Made by a program: the position numbers and the translations under genes
The notes under the pieces: model-generated
Seen by the model: only the letters and a program-made list of their open reading frames with translations
Told to the model about the DNA's origin: nothing
The model's database searches: none
NCBI GenBank assembly: GCA_002332795.1
Contig: DDBP01000352.1
Coordinates: forward strand, 1-9,204
Reading direction: 5' to 3'
Length of the DNA: 9,204 nucleotides
Source: Anaerolineales bacterium UBA2029
Lineage (GTDB): Bacteria; Chloroflexota; Anaerolineae; Aggregatilineales; Aggregatilineaceae
Shown: positions 1 through 7,236 of the stretch, piece after piece
Position numbering within the stretch: the stretch's first letter is position 1
How the letters are laid out: each line of letters opens with the position of its first letter

Positions 1-70
1 GGGGGTGAGGTAAACACTTCTGTGTCAAGTAAGTCGCTGACAATCTTTGCATGCACCCTCGGCCTGATCA

Positions 71-105
71 AGACTGCGGAGGTGTGCCTGGAACCTCCGC
101 AGTCT
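71..105. other. Perfect 13-bp inverted repeat (possible terminator hairpin)
   Basis: The arm AGACTGCGGAGGT (71-83) is matched exactly by its reverse complement ACCTCCGCAGTCT (93-105) around a 9-base loop. It lies about 28 bases past the stop codon of the minus-strand deacetylase gene, the usual place for a transcription terminator or an mRNA-stabilising hairpin. Neither strand has a real T-run after the stem (minus strand: TTGATC), so it is not a textbook intrinsic terminator. The remaining bases 1-70 show no gene I can support. Confidence 0.45.
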
Positions 106-132
106 GCAAACAGCGCCGGGGTAGGGGGATGT

Positions 133-981
133 TCAGATCAGGCTGCTGAGCTGCTGTCGCACGTTCTGCGCGAAGCGGTCAATGAACGACCCCACGTAGT
201 CGGCAATGTTCAGCGAGGGATCGGCGATCAGCGGGGTCAGGTCCATGGCAAACGTCGTGCCAGTAGTGACGTCCGTGGCGTGCGAAGCGTGATAGGTGGC
301 GTGCGCGCGCCGACGCCCCATCGTCGCCAGATCGTAGCGCTTGCCGCCGCTGATCTGCGAGTCGAAGATGCCCAACAGGGCTGCTTGCAGGTTCTCCTGG
401 GCCGACAGGTCGAAGGCGACCTTGTCCTCGTCTAGCAGCCAATCCAGATCGCGCCAGACCTCGCAACCGTAGACTTTGGCCGGGCGCAGGTCGGCGGGCA
501 GGCGGCGCAGCGCCGCGATGACCTTGACCGCCACACCTACATGGGTGGGGTGCTTGTCGGCCAGGTTGTGCGTGTAGACCACCTGCGGGCGAGCAGCGCG
601 GAAAATGGCTTCCAGATCGTCCACCGGATCGGTGTTGGCGCGATCCTTGACGGCGCTGCTGGGGTAGTCCAGCAGAATCTGTGCAGCGTATTCGCCAACC
701 ATGGCCGCTTTCTTCTGTTCCTTGGCGCGCACGGCCTGCATCTGCTCGTCGGTGTAGGCGGCGTACAGGCCAGTGCGCGGCGAGCCAGCTCCATTGGTGA
801 CGACCACGCCGGTGAACCAGCGATCGTCGCGCTGAAAACACTGCAACACGCCGTCCATGGCCATGATCTCGATGTCGTCCTGGTGCGCGGAGACGGCCAG
901 ATGGGTGGTGCGGGCCAGCGCCTCGGCGACGGGCAGGCCGTCGGGGACGAAAATCTGTGCGCTTGCGAGCTTGAATTTCAT
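133..981 (-). CDS. PIG-L / LmbE-family deacetylase-like protein
   Basis: 282 residues, similar in size to the family, which removes acetyl groups from N-acetylglucosaminyl or similar amide substrates using a metal ion, normally Zn. The N-terminal motif AHQDDIE (residues 32-38) corresponds to the family's HPDD metal/catalytic motif, with H33, D35 and D36. The second metal-binding histidine region is seen at THNLADKHPTHVGV (137-150; H144, H147). There is no signal peptide or membrane segment, so it is probably cytoplasmic. The ATG at 981 is preceded by AGGAGA (minus-strand complement of 989-994) at 7-base spacing, which supports the start. It lies 101 bases downstream of the ROK-like gene on the same strand, so the pair could act on an amino sugar or glycoside, but repeats separate them and the substrate cannot be told from sequence. 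Family assignment is firm; exact function is unknown. Confidence 0.85.
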   Translation of the reverse strand: MKFKLASAQIFVPDGLPVAEALARTTHLAVSAHQDDIEIMAMDGVLQCFQRDDRWFTGVVVTNGAGSPRTGLYAAYTDEQMQAVRAKEQKKAAMVGEYAAQILLDYPSSAVKDRANTDPVDDLEAIFRAARPQVVYTHNLADKHPTHVGVAVKVIAALRRLPADLRPAKVYGCEVWRDLDWLLDEDKVAFDLSAQENLQAALLGIFDSQISGGKRYDLATMGRRRAHATYHASHATDVTTGTTFAMDLTPLIADPSLNIADYVGSFIDRFAQNVRQQLSSLI

Positions 982-1006
982 AGGGTTCTCTCCTGGTGAA
1001 TGGTAA

Positions 1007-1040
1007 TCAGTTTTCAGAGTTCAGTTTTCGGTGATCAGTA
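1007..1040. repeat. TCAGTTTTC / GTGATCAGT short repeats between the two minus-strand genes
   Basis: The segment holds ATCAGTTTTCAGAG, then TTCAGTTTTCGG, then GTGATCAGT (from 1031). These are the same units that make up the larger array at 2550-2705, so the two spacers flanking the ROK-like gene share one repeat family. The spacer continues with a 'TACTGCCTATTGCCTGC' stretch (about 1077-1093) that runs into the 3' end of the ROK-like gene. No open frame or promoter is evident here. Confidence 0.6.
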
Positions 1041-1082
1041 TTGTGATTCAGCGCGGCCTGCAAATTGGCCAGCCGCTACTGC

Positions 1083-2495
1083 CTATTGCCTGCTCTCTGG
1101 TTTCAACTCTGGCAGACTGGCCGCGGCGATGGACTGTCCCACGCGGCGGCTTTTCTCGTCCGGCAACTGAATGTGCAGGCGGGCGGCCAGGGCGGGGAAC
1201 TCCCCGCGCAGCACGGCGTTGGCCTCGTCCAGGATCAGCGCGCCACCGCGTCCGGACGTCACGCGGCCCAGGATCAGGGCATGCTTGAAATCGTAGAAAT
1301 CGGCATAGTGCGCCAGCGCATAGCCCAGATAGACGCCAATCGTCCGCCAGATTTGCTCCGCGCCCGCGTCGCCCGCTTCCAGCTTCTCCTGCACGAATTT
1401 GAGCTTCTCAGCGTCGGTCACGTTCCCAGGGACGGTGATCCCTACGCGCGGAGCCAGCCGGAACACGGCCTGTTGCGAGAAGTAGAGCGCGCCCACCCCC
1501 CGGTCGCCCGACCATTCGTCCACGGGGGCCGCTGGCTGATAGTCCACTGGCGCGAAGGCCAGCTCATTCAGCCAGTCGGTCAGGCGGCCTGACGGCGTCA
1601 CATAGCCCGCGGCCTGGCTTGATCCCATGGCAATGCCCAGCACGGCGTTGTCTTCCAGCGACATCGAACCGGCCAGGGCGGTGACCTCGCCATCGTTGAT
1701 CACTTCCAGCGGCACGCCACCCATCGCCTGGCGGATGCGGGCGAACAGTTCGCGCACCTCGCCATAGCGTTCGGCGGGGATGCCGCGGAACAGCGAGGCG
1801 ACCATGGGCCGGTTGTCCACATAGACGCCCGCCGAACTGCCGCCAATGGCATCTACACGGGGGAGTTTGGCAGCAGCCAGTTGTAGCGCGGAGAGGATTT
1901 TCTCGAAATGATATTGCGGATCGCTCTGCTGGCGCGGCTCCCAGACGATCTCGGTGCTGAAGACCGGCTCACCATCAATGACTGCCGACACCTTGAGGTC
2001 GGACGCGCCCAGGTCGAAGCCAATGCGGCAGCCTTCCAGGTGACGGCCCAGCGCTTTCTCGGTCTCGTGTTCGGGCGGCACGTCTTCGGGGGCGCAGATC
2101 ACAATGGTGAAGGGGTGTTGGTAAATCTGCTCGCCCATGAACTGATAGTCGAAGGCGCGCGGGCCGTCCGGCGCGTAGACCTGGCGCAGATGTTCGCCGA
2201 TGGCGCGCGGCCCGCCCACATAGAGCTTCCAGCCGCCGCGCTGCCACAGCAGGAACTTGACCAGCCGTTCTGCATAGGGCAGGTTGGCTCCGGCGCGGGG
2301 ATGATCGTCGGGGAAGACGGTCGTTTCGAAGCGCGACAGCGTGCCACCCGTGCGCTCCAGCGCGATCACCAGCGGCACGCCTCGCCCGGAAGCCTCTACT
2401 TCGGCCCGGAAGGCCTGGTTGGCGAGCACTGCCGGGCGAAAGTCGGGGTCCAGCGGCGGGATAAAACGTGGCGGGATGAGGGTCAGGTCGGTCAT
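1083..2495 (-). CDS. Atypical ROK / hexokinase-fold protein, possible sugar kinase
   Basis: 470 residues, longer than the usual 300-400 of ROK kinases and repressors. Residues 1-155 form an extra N-terminal domain I do not recognise. The actin/hexokinase-type core follows: phosphate-1 loop GFDLGASDLKVSAV (159-172), a SSAGVYVDNRP segment (220-230), a catalytic-base-like INDGEVTALAG (266-276, D268) and phosphate-2 loop GIAMGSSQAAGYV (287-299). The ROK zinc signature (CxCGxxGC) and an obvious ExGH are missing, and no helix-turn-helix is visible. It therefore resembles a divergent kinase rather than an NagC-type repressor. ATG at 2495 has GGAG (complement of 2505-2508) 9 bases upstream. It is followed on the same strand by the PIG-L-like gene, which may suggest a shared amino-sugar role (inference). 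The C-terminal tail is polar and its last codons overlap repeat-like sequence. Confidence 0.75.
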   Translation of the reverse strand: MTDLTLIPPRFIPPLDPDFRPAVLANQAFRAEVEASGRGVPLVIALERTGGTLSRFETTVFPDDHPRAGANLPYAERLVKFLLWQRGGWKLYVGGPRAIGEHLRQVYAPDGPRAFDYQFMGEQIYQHPFTIVICAPEDVPPEHETEKALGRHLEGCRIGFDLGASDLKVSAVIDGEPVFSTEIVWEPRQQSDPQYHFEKILSALQLAAAKLPRVDAIGGSSAGVYVDNRPMVASLFRGIPAERYGEVRELFARIRQAMGGVPLEVINDGEVTALAGSMSLEDNAVLGIAMGSSQAAGYVTPSGRLTDWLNELAFAPVDYQPAAPVDEWSGDRGVGALYFSQQAVFRLAPRVGITVPGNVTDAEKLKFVQEKLEAGDAGAEQIWRTIGVYLGYALAHYADFYDFKHALILGRVTSGRGGALILDEANAVLRGEFPALAARLHIQLPDEKSRRVGQSIAAASLPELKPESRQ

Positions 2496-2549
2496 GGCGG
2501 GCTTCTCCGAAATGAGTCTTGAGTTAAGAGTTTTGAGTTGTCGGTTTTC

Positions 2550-2705
2550 CAGTGATCAGTTTTCAGTGATCAGTTCATAGTGATTAGTTCACAGTGATCA
2601 GTGATCAGTTCTCAGTTTTCAGTCAGAACGCTCACCATTGAGCTACTGCGACTACTGAAAACTGTTCACTGTCAACTGACCACTGTCAACTGACCACTGA
2701 AAACT
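2550..2705. repeat. Inverted array of short repeats between divergent genes
   Basis: This fills most of the 230-base gap between the divergent ROK-like gene and trpD. AGTTTTCAGT occurs at 2558-2567 and 2614-2623; its exact reverse complement ACTGAAAACT occurs at 2654-2663 and 2696-2705, so the array is an inverted structure centred near 2635. GTGATCA occurs at 2552, 2566, 2594 and 2601. A 14-base unit ACTGTCAACTGACC is tandemly duplicated at 2668-2681 and 2682-2695. Units are irregularly spaced and there are no uniform spacers, so this is not a CRISPR. Similar TCAGTTTTCAG arrays are, from memory, common between genes in some Chloroflexota. Promoters for the two divergent genes must lie in or beside the array; none is clear. 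Confidence 0.85.
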
Positions 2706-2725
2706 CATACGCGAGGGAAACGACC

Positions 2726-3757
2726 ATGACCCCAGCACTGGACATTCAACGAGCCATAGACATCATCAGCCGCTTCGGGCAACTGCGCGCCGAAGAGGCC
2801 GAAGCGGTGATGAATCAGATCATGCGCGGCGAGGCGACCGAAGCGCAGATTGGCGCTTACCTGATGGGACTGCGCATGAAAGGCGAGACCGAAGCCGAAA
2901 TCCTGGGCAGCGCCCGCGCCATGCGCGCCAATGCCATCAAAGTCCCCACTCGTTTCGACGGCGATCTGCTGGACACCTGCGGCACCGGAGGCGACAAGTC
3001 CGGCACGTTCAACATCAGCACGACGGTCGCGTTTGTCGCGGCGGGAGCGGGCGTGCGCATCGCCAAGCACGGCAACCGCGCCATGGCCAGCCGCTGCGGC
3101 AGCGCCGACGTGCTGGAGGCGGCCGGCGTCGCGCTTCACCCCGAACCCGAGCGGCTGCTGCACCTGCTCGAGACGATCGGCATCGTGTTCCTCTTCGCCC
3201 AGGCGCACCACCCTGCCATGCGGCACGTGGCCCCCGTCCGGCGCGAGCTGGGCATCCGAACGCTGTTCAACCAACTGGGGCCGCTCGCCAATCCCGCCGG
3301 CGCCGACGCCCAGCTCATCGGCGTCTATGACCCCGACCTGATGGCGCCGATGGCGGAGGCCCTAGCCCTCCTGGGAATCCGGAAGGCCTTGGTCGTGCAC
3401 GGGGCGGACGGCCTCGACGAGATCTCCCCTTGCGGCCCCACCTCGTTCGTGCTGGTGGAGGGTGGCGAGCTGCGACGGGGAGAGATGGGCCCGTCCGACT
3501 TCGGACTGGAGCCGCTGGCGCAGGAGGCGCTCGCGCCGGGCCGGGACCTGGAGGAGAGCGTGGCGATCCTTCGCGAGGCGATCTCCGACGTCGGCTCGCC
3601 GCGGTGCAGGGCGGCGATCCCCGGCGCGGCGGCGGCGTTGTGGCTCGCCGGTTTGGCGAAGGACCTCGCCGAGGCGGCCCGGCTGGCACAGGAATCGGTG
3701 CGTCGCGGCACCGCCCTCCGGAAGCTGGAGAGCCTGGTGGAGGCGACCCAAGAATGA
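2726..3757 (+). CDS. trpD: Anthranilate phosphoribosyltransferase
   Basis: 343 residues, full family length. It transfers phosphoribose from PRPP to anthranilate, the second step of the tryptophan branch. A helical N-terminal domain (about 5-70) is followed by the PRPP/Mg site LDTCGTGGDKSG (82-93; GTGGD 86-90), NIST (96-99), the anthranilate-binding KHGNRAMASRCGSADVLEAAGV (114-135), HHPAMRHVAPVRRELGIRTLFNQLGPLANPA (161-191) and DGLDE (228-232), all standard. ATG at 2726 has GAGGG (2713-2717) at 8-base spacing. The stop overlaps the trpC start (ATGA), indicating translational coupling. Codon style changes inside the gene: before about 2950 Glu is often GAA, Lys is AAA and Arg is nearly all CGC/CGA/CGT; after about 3150 Glu is GAG, Lys AAG and Arg often CGG, as in trpC and trpF. 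The protein itself is intact. Confidence 0.96.
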   Translation: MTPALDIQRAIDIISRFGQLRAEEAEAVMNQIMRGEATEAQIGAYLMGLRMKGETEAEILGSARAMRANAIKVPTRFDGDLLDTCGTGGDKSGTFNISTTVAFVAAGAGVRIAKHGNRAMASRCGSADVLEAAGVALHPEPERLLHLLETIGIVFLFAQAHHPAMRHVAPVRRELGIRTLFNQLGPLANPAGADAQLIGVYDPDLMAPMAEALALLGIRKALVVHGADGLDEISPCGPTSFVLVEGGELRRGEMGPSDFGLEPLAQEALAPGRDLEESVAILREAISDVGSPRCRAAIPGAAAALWLAGLAKDLAEAARLAQESVRRGTALRKLESLVEATQE

Positions 3758-4536
3758 CGTACCTCGCGAGGATCTTCGAGGCCAAGGTGGAGGAGGTCCG
3801 CGAGCGGGCGGGTCGCACACCGCTGGCCGAGCTGAAGGCGCGGGCGGCGGACGCGGGACCGTGCCGGGGCTTCCGGGAGGCTTTGGCGCGCGCCGATCGG
3901 ACGCCCGCGCTCATCGCCGAGGTGAAGAAGGCGAGCCCCAGCCAAGGCCTCTTGCGCGAGGACTTCGACCCGGAGGCCCTCGCTACCGCCTACCGGCGAG
4001 CCGGCGCCCACTGCCTGAGCGTGCTCACGGATGAACGGTTTTTCCAAGGATCATCCGAGAACTTGGTGCGATCCCGCCAGGCGAGCGGCCTTCCCGTGCT
4101 GCGCAAGGACTTCCTGCTCGACCCTTACCAGGTGTGGGAAGCGCGCGCGATGGGCGCCGACGCGGTGCTCCTGATCGCCGCGATGCTGGAGACTCCGGTG
4201 CTGCGGGACCTCCACGCGCTGGCCAAGGAGCTGGGAATGGACGTGCTGGTGGAAGTCCACGACGAGGAGGACTCCGCCCGCGCGGGAGAGTGCGAACCGG
4301 ATCTGGTAGGGATCAACAACCGAAACCTGCACACGTTCGAGACCGACGTGGCGGCGACCGAGCGGCTCGCGCCGCTTTGGGCCGACCGGGCCCTGGTGGT
4401 CAGCGAGAGCGCCCTGGAGAGCAGGGAGGACGTGGGCCGCGTCGCGGCGGCCGGAGCCAGGGCCGTGCTGATCGGCACGGCGTTCTGCCGGGCGCGGGAC
4501 GTGGAGGCGCGGGTCCGCGAGGTGATGGGCTGGTGA
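3754..4536 (+). CDS. trpC: Indole-3-glycerol phosphate synthase
   Basis: 260 residues, a single-domain (beta/alpha)8 barrel of usual length, not fused to TrpF. It closes the ring of CdRP to indole-3-glycerol phosphate, the step after TrpF. Visible motifs are EVKKASPSQG (56-65, catalytic Glu/Lys), LTDERFFQGS (91-100), LRKDFLLDPYQ (116-126, catalytic Lys118), VEVHDEED (166-173), GINNRNLHTF (187-196) and SESAL (217-221). The usual phosphate-binding GESLM/GEALM strand end is IGTAFCRARD here (240-249), probably a lineage variant. The start ATG at 3754 overlaps the trpD stop; the frame is open further upstream inside trpD but has no family homology there. Its stop overlaps the trpF GTG start (GTGA). 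Confidence 0.96.
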   Translation: MTYLARIFEAKVEEVRERAGRTPLAELKARAADAGPCRGFREALARADRTPALIAEVKKASPSQGLLREDFDPEALATAYRRAGAHCLSVLTDERFFQGSSENLVRSRQASGLPVLRKDFLLDPYQVWEARAMGADAVLLIAAMLETPVLRDLHALAKELGMDVLVEVHDEEDSARAGECEPDLVGINNRNLHTFETDVAATERLAPLWADRALVVSESALESREDVGRVAAAGARAVLIGTAFCRARDVEARVREVMGW

Positions 4537-5177
4537 CGCGGGTCAAGATCTGCGGTCTGACGCGCCTGGAGGATGTTCTGCTCGCGGTGGAGGCGGGCGC
4601 GGACGCCGTGGGGTTCGTTCTGGAGCCGACCAGCCCTCGGTGCGTCCCGCCGGATCGGCTGAGGGCCCTGCTGGAAGCCGTGCCGGCGTGGGTCTCGCGG
4701 GTGCTGGTATACGGCCCGAGGCCCGAGGTCCTGCCGGACGCTCCGTTCGACTACGTGCAGTGTCTTCCGCCCGCGCCGCCGGCGGGCCGCTGGCTCGGCT
4801 GCGTGCGCCTGGGGCCGGAGAGGGTCCCTTGCCCGGACCTCGGGGAGTTCCAGGGGGCGGAGGCGATCGTCCTGGACGCCTTTCATCCCGGGGCCTACGG
4901 CGGCACGGGCCGAACGGTGGACTGGGGCGTCGCGGCGAGGTTCGCGTCCGGTTGCGGCAAGCCGGTGATCCTGGCTGGGGGCCTGCGGCCCGAGAACGTC
5001 GGCGAGGCGATCCGGACCGTCCGGCCCTACGCGGTGGACGTCAGCAGCGGAGTCGAGGCCAAGCCGGGGGAGAAGGACCATGGGCGGGTGCGAGCGTTCC
5101 TACAGGCCGTCCTCGAGGCGGACTTCGAGGCACGGCCAGAGGCGAAGGGCAGACAAAAAAAAGCGCGGGAACGCTGA
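4533..5177 (+). CDS. trpF: Phosphoribosylanthranilate isomerase
   Basis: 214 residues, usual length. It isomerises phosphoribosylanthranilate to CdRP, the step between TrpD and TrpC. Motifs: KICGLT (5-10, catalytic Cys7), FVLEPTSPR (28-36), VLDAFHPGAYGGTGRTVDW (113-131, likely general acid D115), LAGGLRPENV (147-156) and VDVSSGVEAKPGEKD (168-182). The GTG at 4533 is chosen because KICGLT must lie at the extreme N-terminus and because it gives the same 4-base overlap as trpD/trpC. The usual QLHG motif after the fourth strand is replaced by VQCLPP (75-80). The last ~15 residues are a basic tail (KGRQKKARER) beyond the barrel, encoded over an A8 run (5155-5162) prone to slippage. No trpE, G, A or B is present in the window. 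Confidence 0.95.
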   Translation: MTRVKICGLTRLEDVLLAVEAGADAVGFVLEPTSPRCVPPDRLRALLEAVPAWVSRVLVYGPRPEVLPDAPFDYVQCLPPAPPAGRWLGCVRLGPERVPCPDLGEFQGAEAIVLDAFHPGAYGGTGRTVDWGVAARFASGCGKPVILAGGLRPENVGEAIRTVRPYAVDVSSGVEAKPGEKDHGRVRAFLQAVLEADFEARPEAKGRQKKARER

Positions 5178-5201
5178 AAGGAGAGCAAAGCACGTTCCCG
5201 C
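5155..5201 (-). terminator. Minus-strand intrinsic terminator-like hairpin with U8 tail
   Basis: GCGGGAACG (5165-5173) pairs perfectly with CGTTCCCGC (5193-5201) around a 19-base loop. Read on the minus strand, the stem is followed after GC by a T8 run (complement of 5155-5162), a classic intrinsic terminator for transcription coming from the right. On the plus strand the stem overlaps the trpF stop and is followed only by CAATTCGTTCCC, a poor U-tract, so it would be at best a weak terminator for the trp operon. The A8 run also encodes Lys codons in trpF. Confidence 0.5.
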
Positions 5202-5269
5202 CAATTCGTTCCCTTGTCCTCGTCCTTCCGTGGCGCCGAGGCGCTGCGAGGACTCCGGTTTCAAGAGAC
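5155..5269 (-). ncRNA. Candidate small antisense RNA opposite the end of trpF
   Basis: A perfect TATAAT lies on the minus strand (complement of 5276-5281); start would be near 5269 and the terminator above would end it at about 5155, giving a transcript of about 115 bases. Within it, GTCCTCG (5216-5222) pairs with CGAGGAC (5247-5253), enclosing an inner GCGC-CGAG-GCGC hairpin (5233-5244), so the transcript would fold. The weak point is the -35 region: only a poor match is present, and no known RNA family is recognised. This is inference from promoter, stem and terminator order. Confidence 0.25.
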
Positions 5270-5482
5270 TCTGCAATTATAGACGCCGGCCAAATAGAGA
5301 AGTCGCTCCGATTCTTGCTGTTTTGCGGGCAAAGGAGCGGGAAAAACGCTTCCTCGGGGCCGACGGCGCCCTACCCGTTGTCCGTAGCGGTCAAACCGCG
5401 TCCTCGCGGGCGGGCCGGCCGGGTTCGGGCAGGCTGGAATGCCGGATTCGCCGCGGTGCGGTCCGGGAGGCACAGGGCTTGC

Positions 5483-5491
5483 TGGTATACT
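5483..5491 (+). promoter_or_regulatory. Extended -10 promoter for the ABC operon
   Basis: TGGTATACT fits the extended -10 pattern TGnTATAAT with one difference in the hexamer. No good -35 is seen 16-18 bases upstream, which an extended -10 can tolerate. The start would be near 5498, leaving a leader of about 28 bases that contains the ribosome binding site of the ATPase gene. It also rules out translation from the in-frame ATG at 5439. Confidence 0.5.
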
Positions 5492-5510
5492 CGCTGACCG
5501 ACTGTCTCAC

Positions 5511-5516
5511 GGAGGT
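5511..5516 (+). promoter_or_regulatory. Ribosome binding site that fixes the TTG start of the ABC ATPase
   Basis: GGAGGT, a near-complete Shine-Dalgarno match, sits 9 bases before TTG at 5526. No ATG or GTG in frame lies at a suitable distance, and family homology (IETKKLTKTY) begins four codons after the TTG. Confidence 0.75.
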
Positions 5517-5525
5517 GCGCCACCG

Positions 5526-6448
<923 letters not shown>

Positions 6449-6452
<4 letters not shown>

Positions 6453-7234
6453 GAGCCATCCTTGCCATTGCCAGCACGACCGTCGGCGAGGCCATCCGCC
6501 GCAAGGTCCTTCTGATCATCCTTCTGATCGGTCTTCTGTTCCTATCGATCGCGCCGGGTTTGGGCGGCCTGTCGCCGCGGCAGGAGACCACGGTTCTGAC
6601 GAGCATGATGCTGGGCATCCTGCAGCTGACCAGCGCCGTGATCGCCATCGTGCTCACCGTCTACCTGATCCCGACGGAGATCGAGCGGCGCACGATCTAC
6701 ACGATCCTCAGCAAGCCGGTCCAGCGGTGGCAGTTCCTGGTGGGCAAGTACGTGGGCGCGGTGCTCGCGCTCGGCCTGATGATGCTGCTGATGTCCGGCG
6801 TGCTGCTGCTCACCTACTACCTGCTGCAGAGGGACGTCTCGCGGCTCGGTGAGATCGCCAAGGCCCCGCTGTTCTACTTCGTGCAGATGAGCCTGCTGGC
6901 GGCCGTGGCGGTGTTCTTCTCGACCTTCGTGTCGCCGTTGGTCAACTTCTTCCTTTCCGGCGGCCTGTACTTCGTGGGTTCGATGCTGAACACGATCTAC
7001 GACACGTTCGTGAACTCGCCGACGACCAACCCGGCCGTCAAGGCGGTCGCGAGCGTGATCAACGTGATCGTGCCGAACTTCGCCAGCTACAACATCCAGA
7101 ACCCGATCATCAATCCGGGCCAGCCGATCCAGAACCCGACCGCCTACGCGCTGTTCACCACGGCCTACGGCGTGTTCTACATCCTGATCCTGCTGATCGG
7201 CGCGATGCTGATCTTCGACAAGCGAGAGGTCTGA
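6449..7234 (+). CDS. ABC-2 type permease
   Basis: 261 residues, the usual length for a six-helix ABC-2 permease. Hydrophobic segments are seen at about 18-36, 52-74, 100-124, 141-163, 165-181 and 233-254. The motif IPTEIERRTIYTILSKPVQRWQFLVGKY is split across residues 74-101 and is characteristic of NosY/ABC-2 permeases, lying in the cytoplasmic coupling region after the second helix. A polar, Asn/Pro-rich stretch (about 184-232) between the last two helices probably faces outside. It forms the membrane channel with the ATPase, probably as a homodimer because no second permease is present. The next gene starts 2 bases after the stop, so the operon is tight. Confidence 0.9.
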
Positions 7235-7236
7235 CG

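Larger units (their letters stand above)
5178..5525. other. Non-coding spacer between trpF and the ABC operon
   Basis: No convincing gene lies in these 348 bases. They hold, in order, the right part of the terminator-like hairpin (to 5201), a structured segment (5216-5253), a minus-strand TATAAT (5276-5281), a GC-rich stretch with GGCCGGCCGG-type palindromic sequence (about 5411-5422), a plus-strand extended -10 (5483-5491) and a ribosome binding site (5511-5516). Short frames on both strands here are Arg/Pro/Gly-rich and lack ribosome binding sites, as expected by chance in GC-rich DNA. Confidence 0.6.

Noticed and set aside
2550..2705. CRISPR array
   Set aside because: Units are short (7-14 bases), irregularly spaced and present in both orientations; there are no uniform spacers and no cas genes.
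3430..3753. N-terminal extension of trpC into trpD
   Set aside because: The frame is open, but its Gly/Arg-rich product has no IGPS homology, and ATG 3754 gives the standard length and an ATGA coupling.
4125..5081. Minus-strand open frame opposite trpC and trpF
   Set aside because: Low-complexity Arg/Ser/Ala-rich product with no motif, fully opposite two certain enzymes.
5165..5220. Plus-strand intrinsic terminator for the trp operon
   Set aside because: The stem is good, but the following plus-strand bases (CAATTCGTTCCC) are a poor U-tract; the T-run is on the other strand. Weak termination cannot be excluded.
5261..5473. Minus-strand 70-codon frame in the spacer before the ABC operon
   Set aside because: Pro/Arg/Gly-rich with no domain and no clear ribosome binding site; it also runs across the minus-strand TATAAT, which would then lie inside the gene.
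5439..5525. ATG at 5439 as the start of the ABC ATPase
   Set aside because: The added 29 residues are low-complexity, lack a ribosome binding site, and would start before the extended -10 at 5483-5491; TTG 5526 has a strong GGAGGT.
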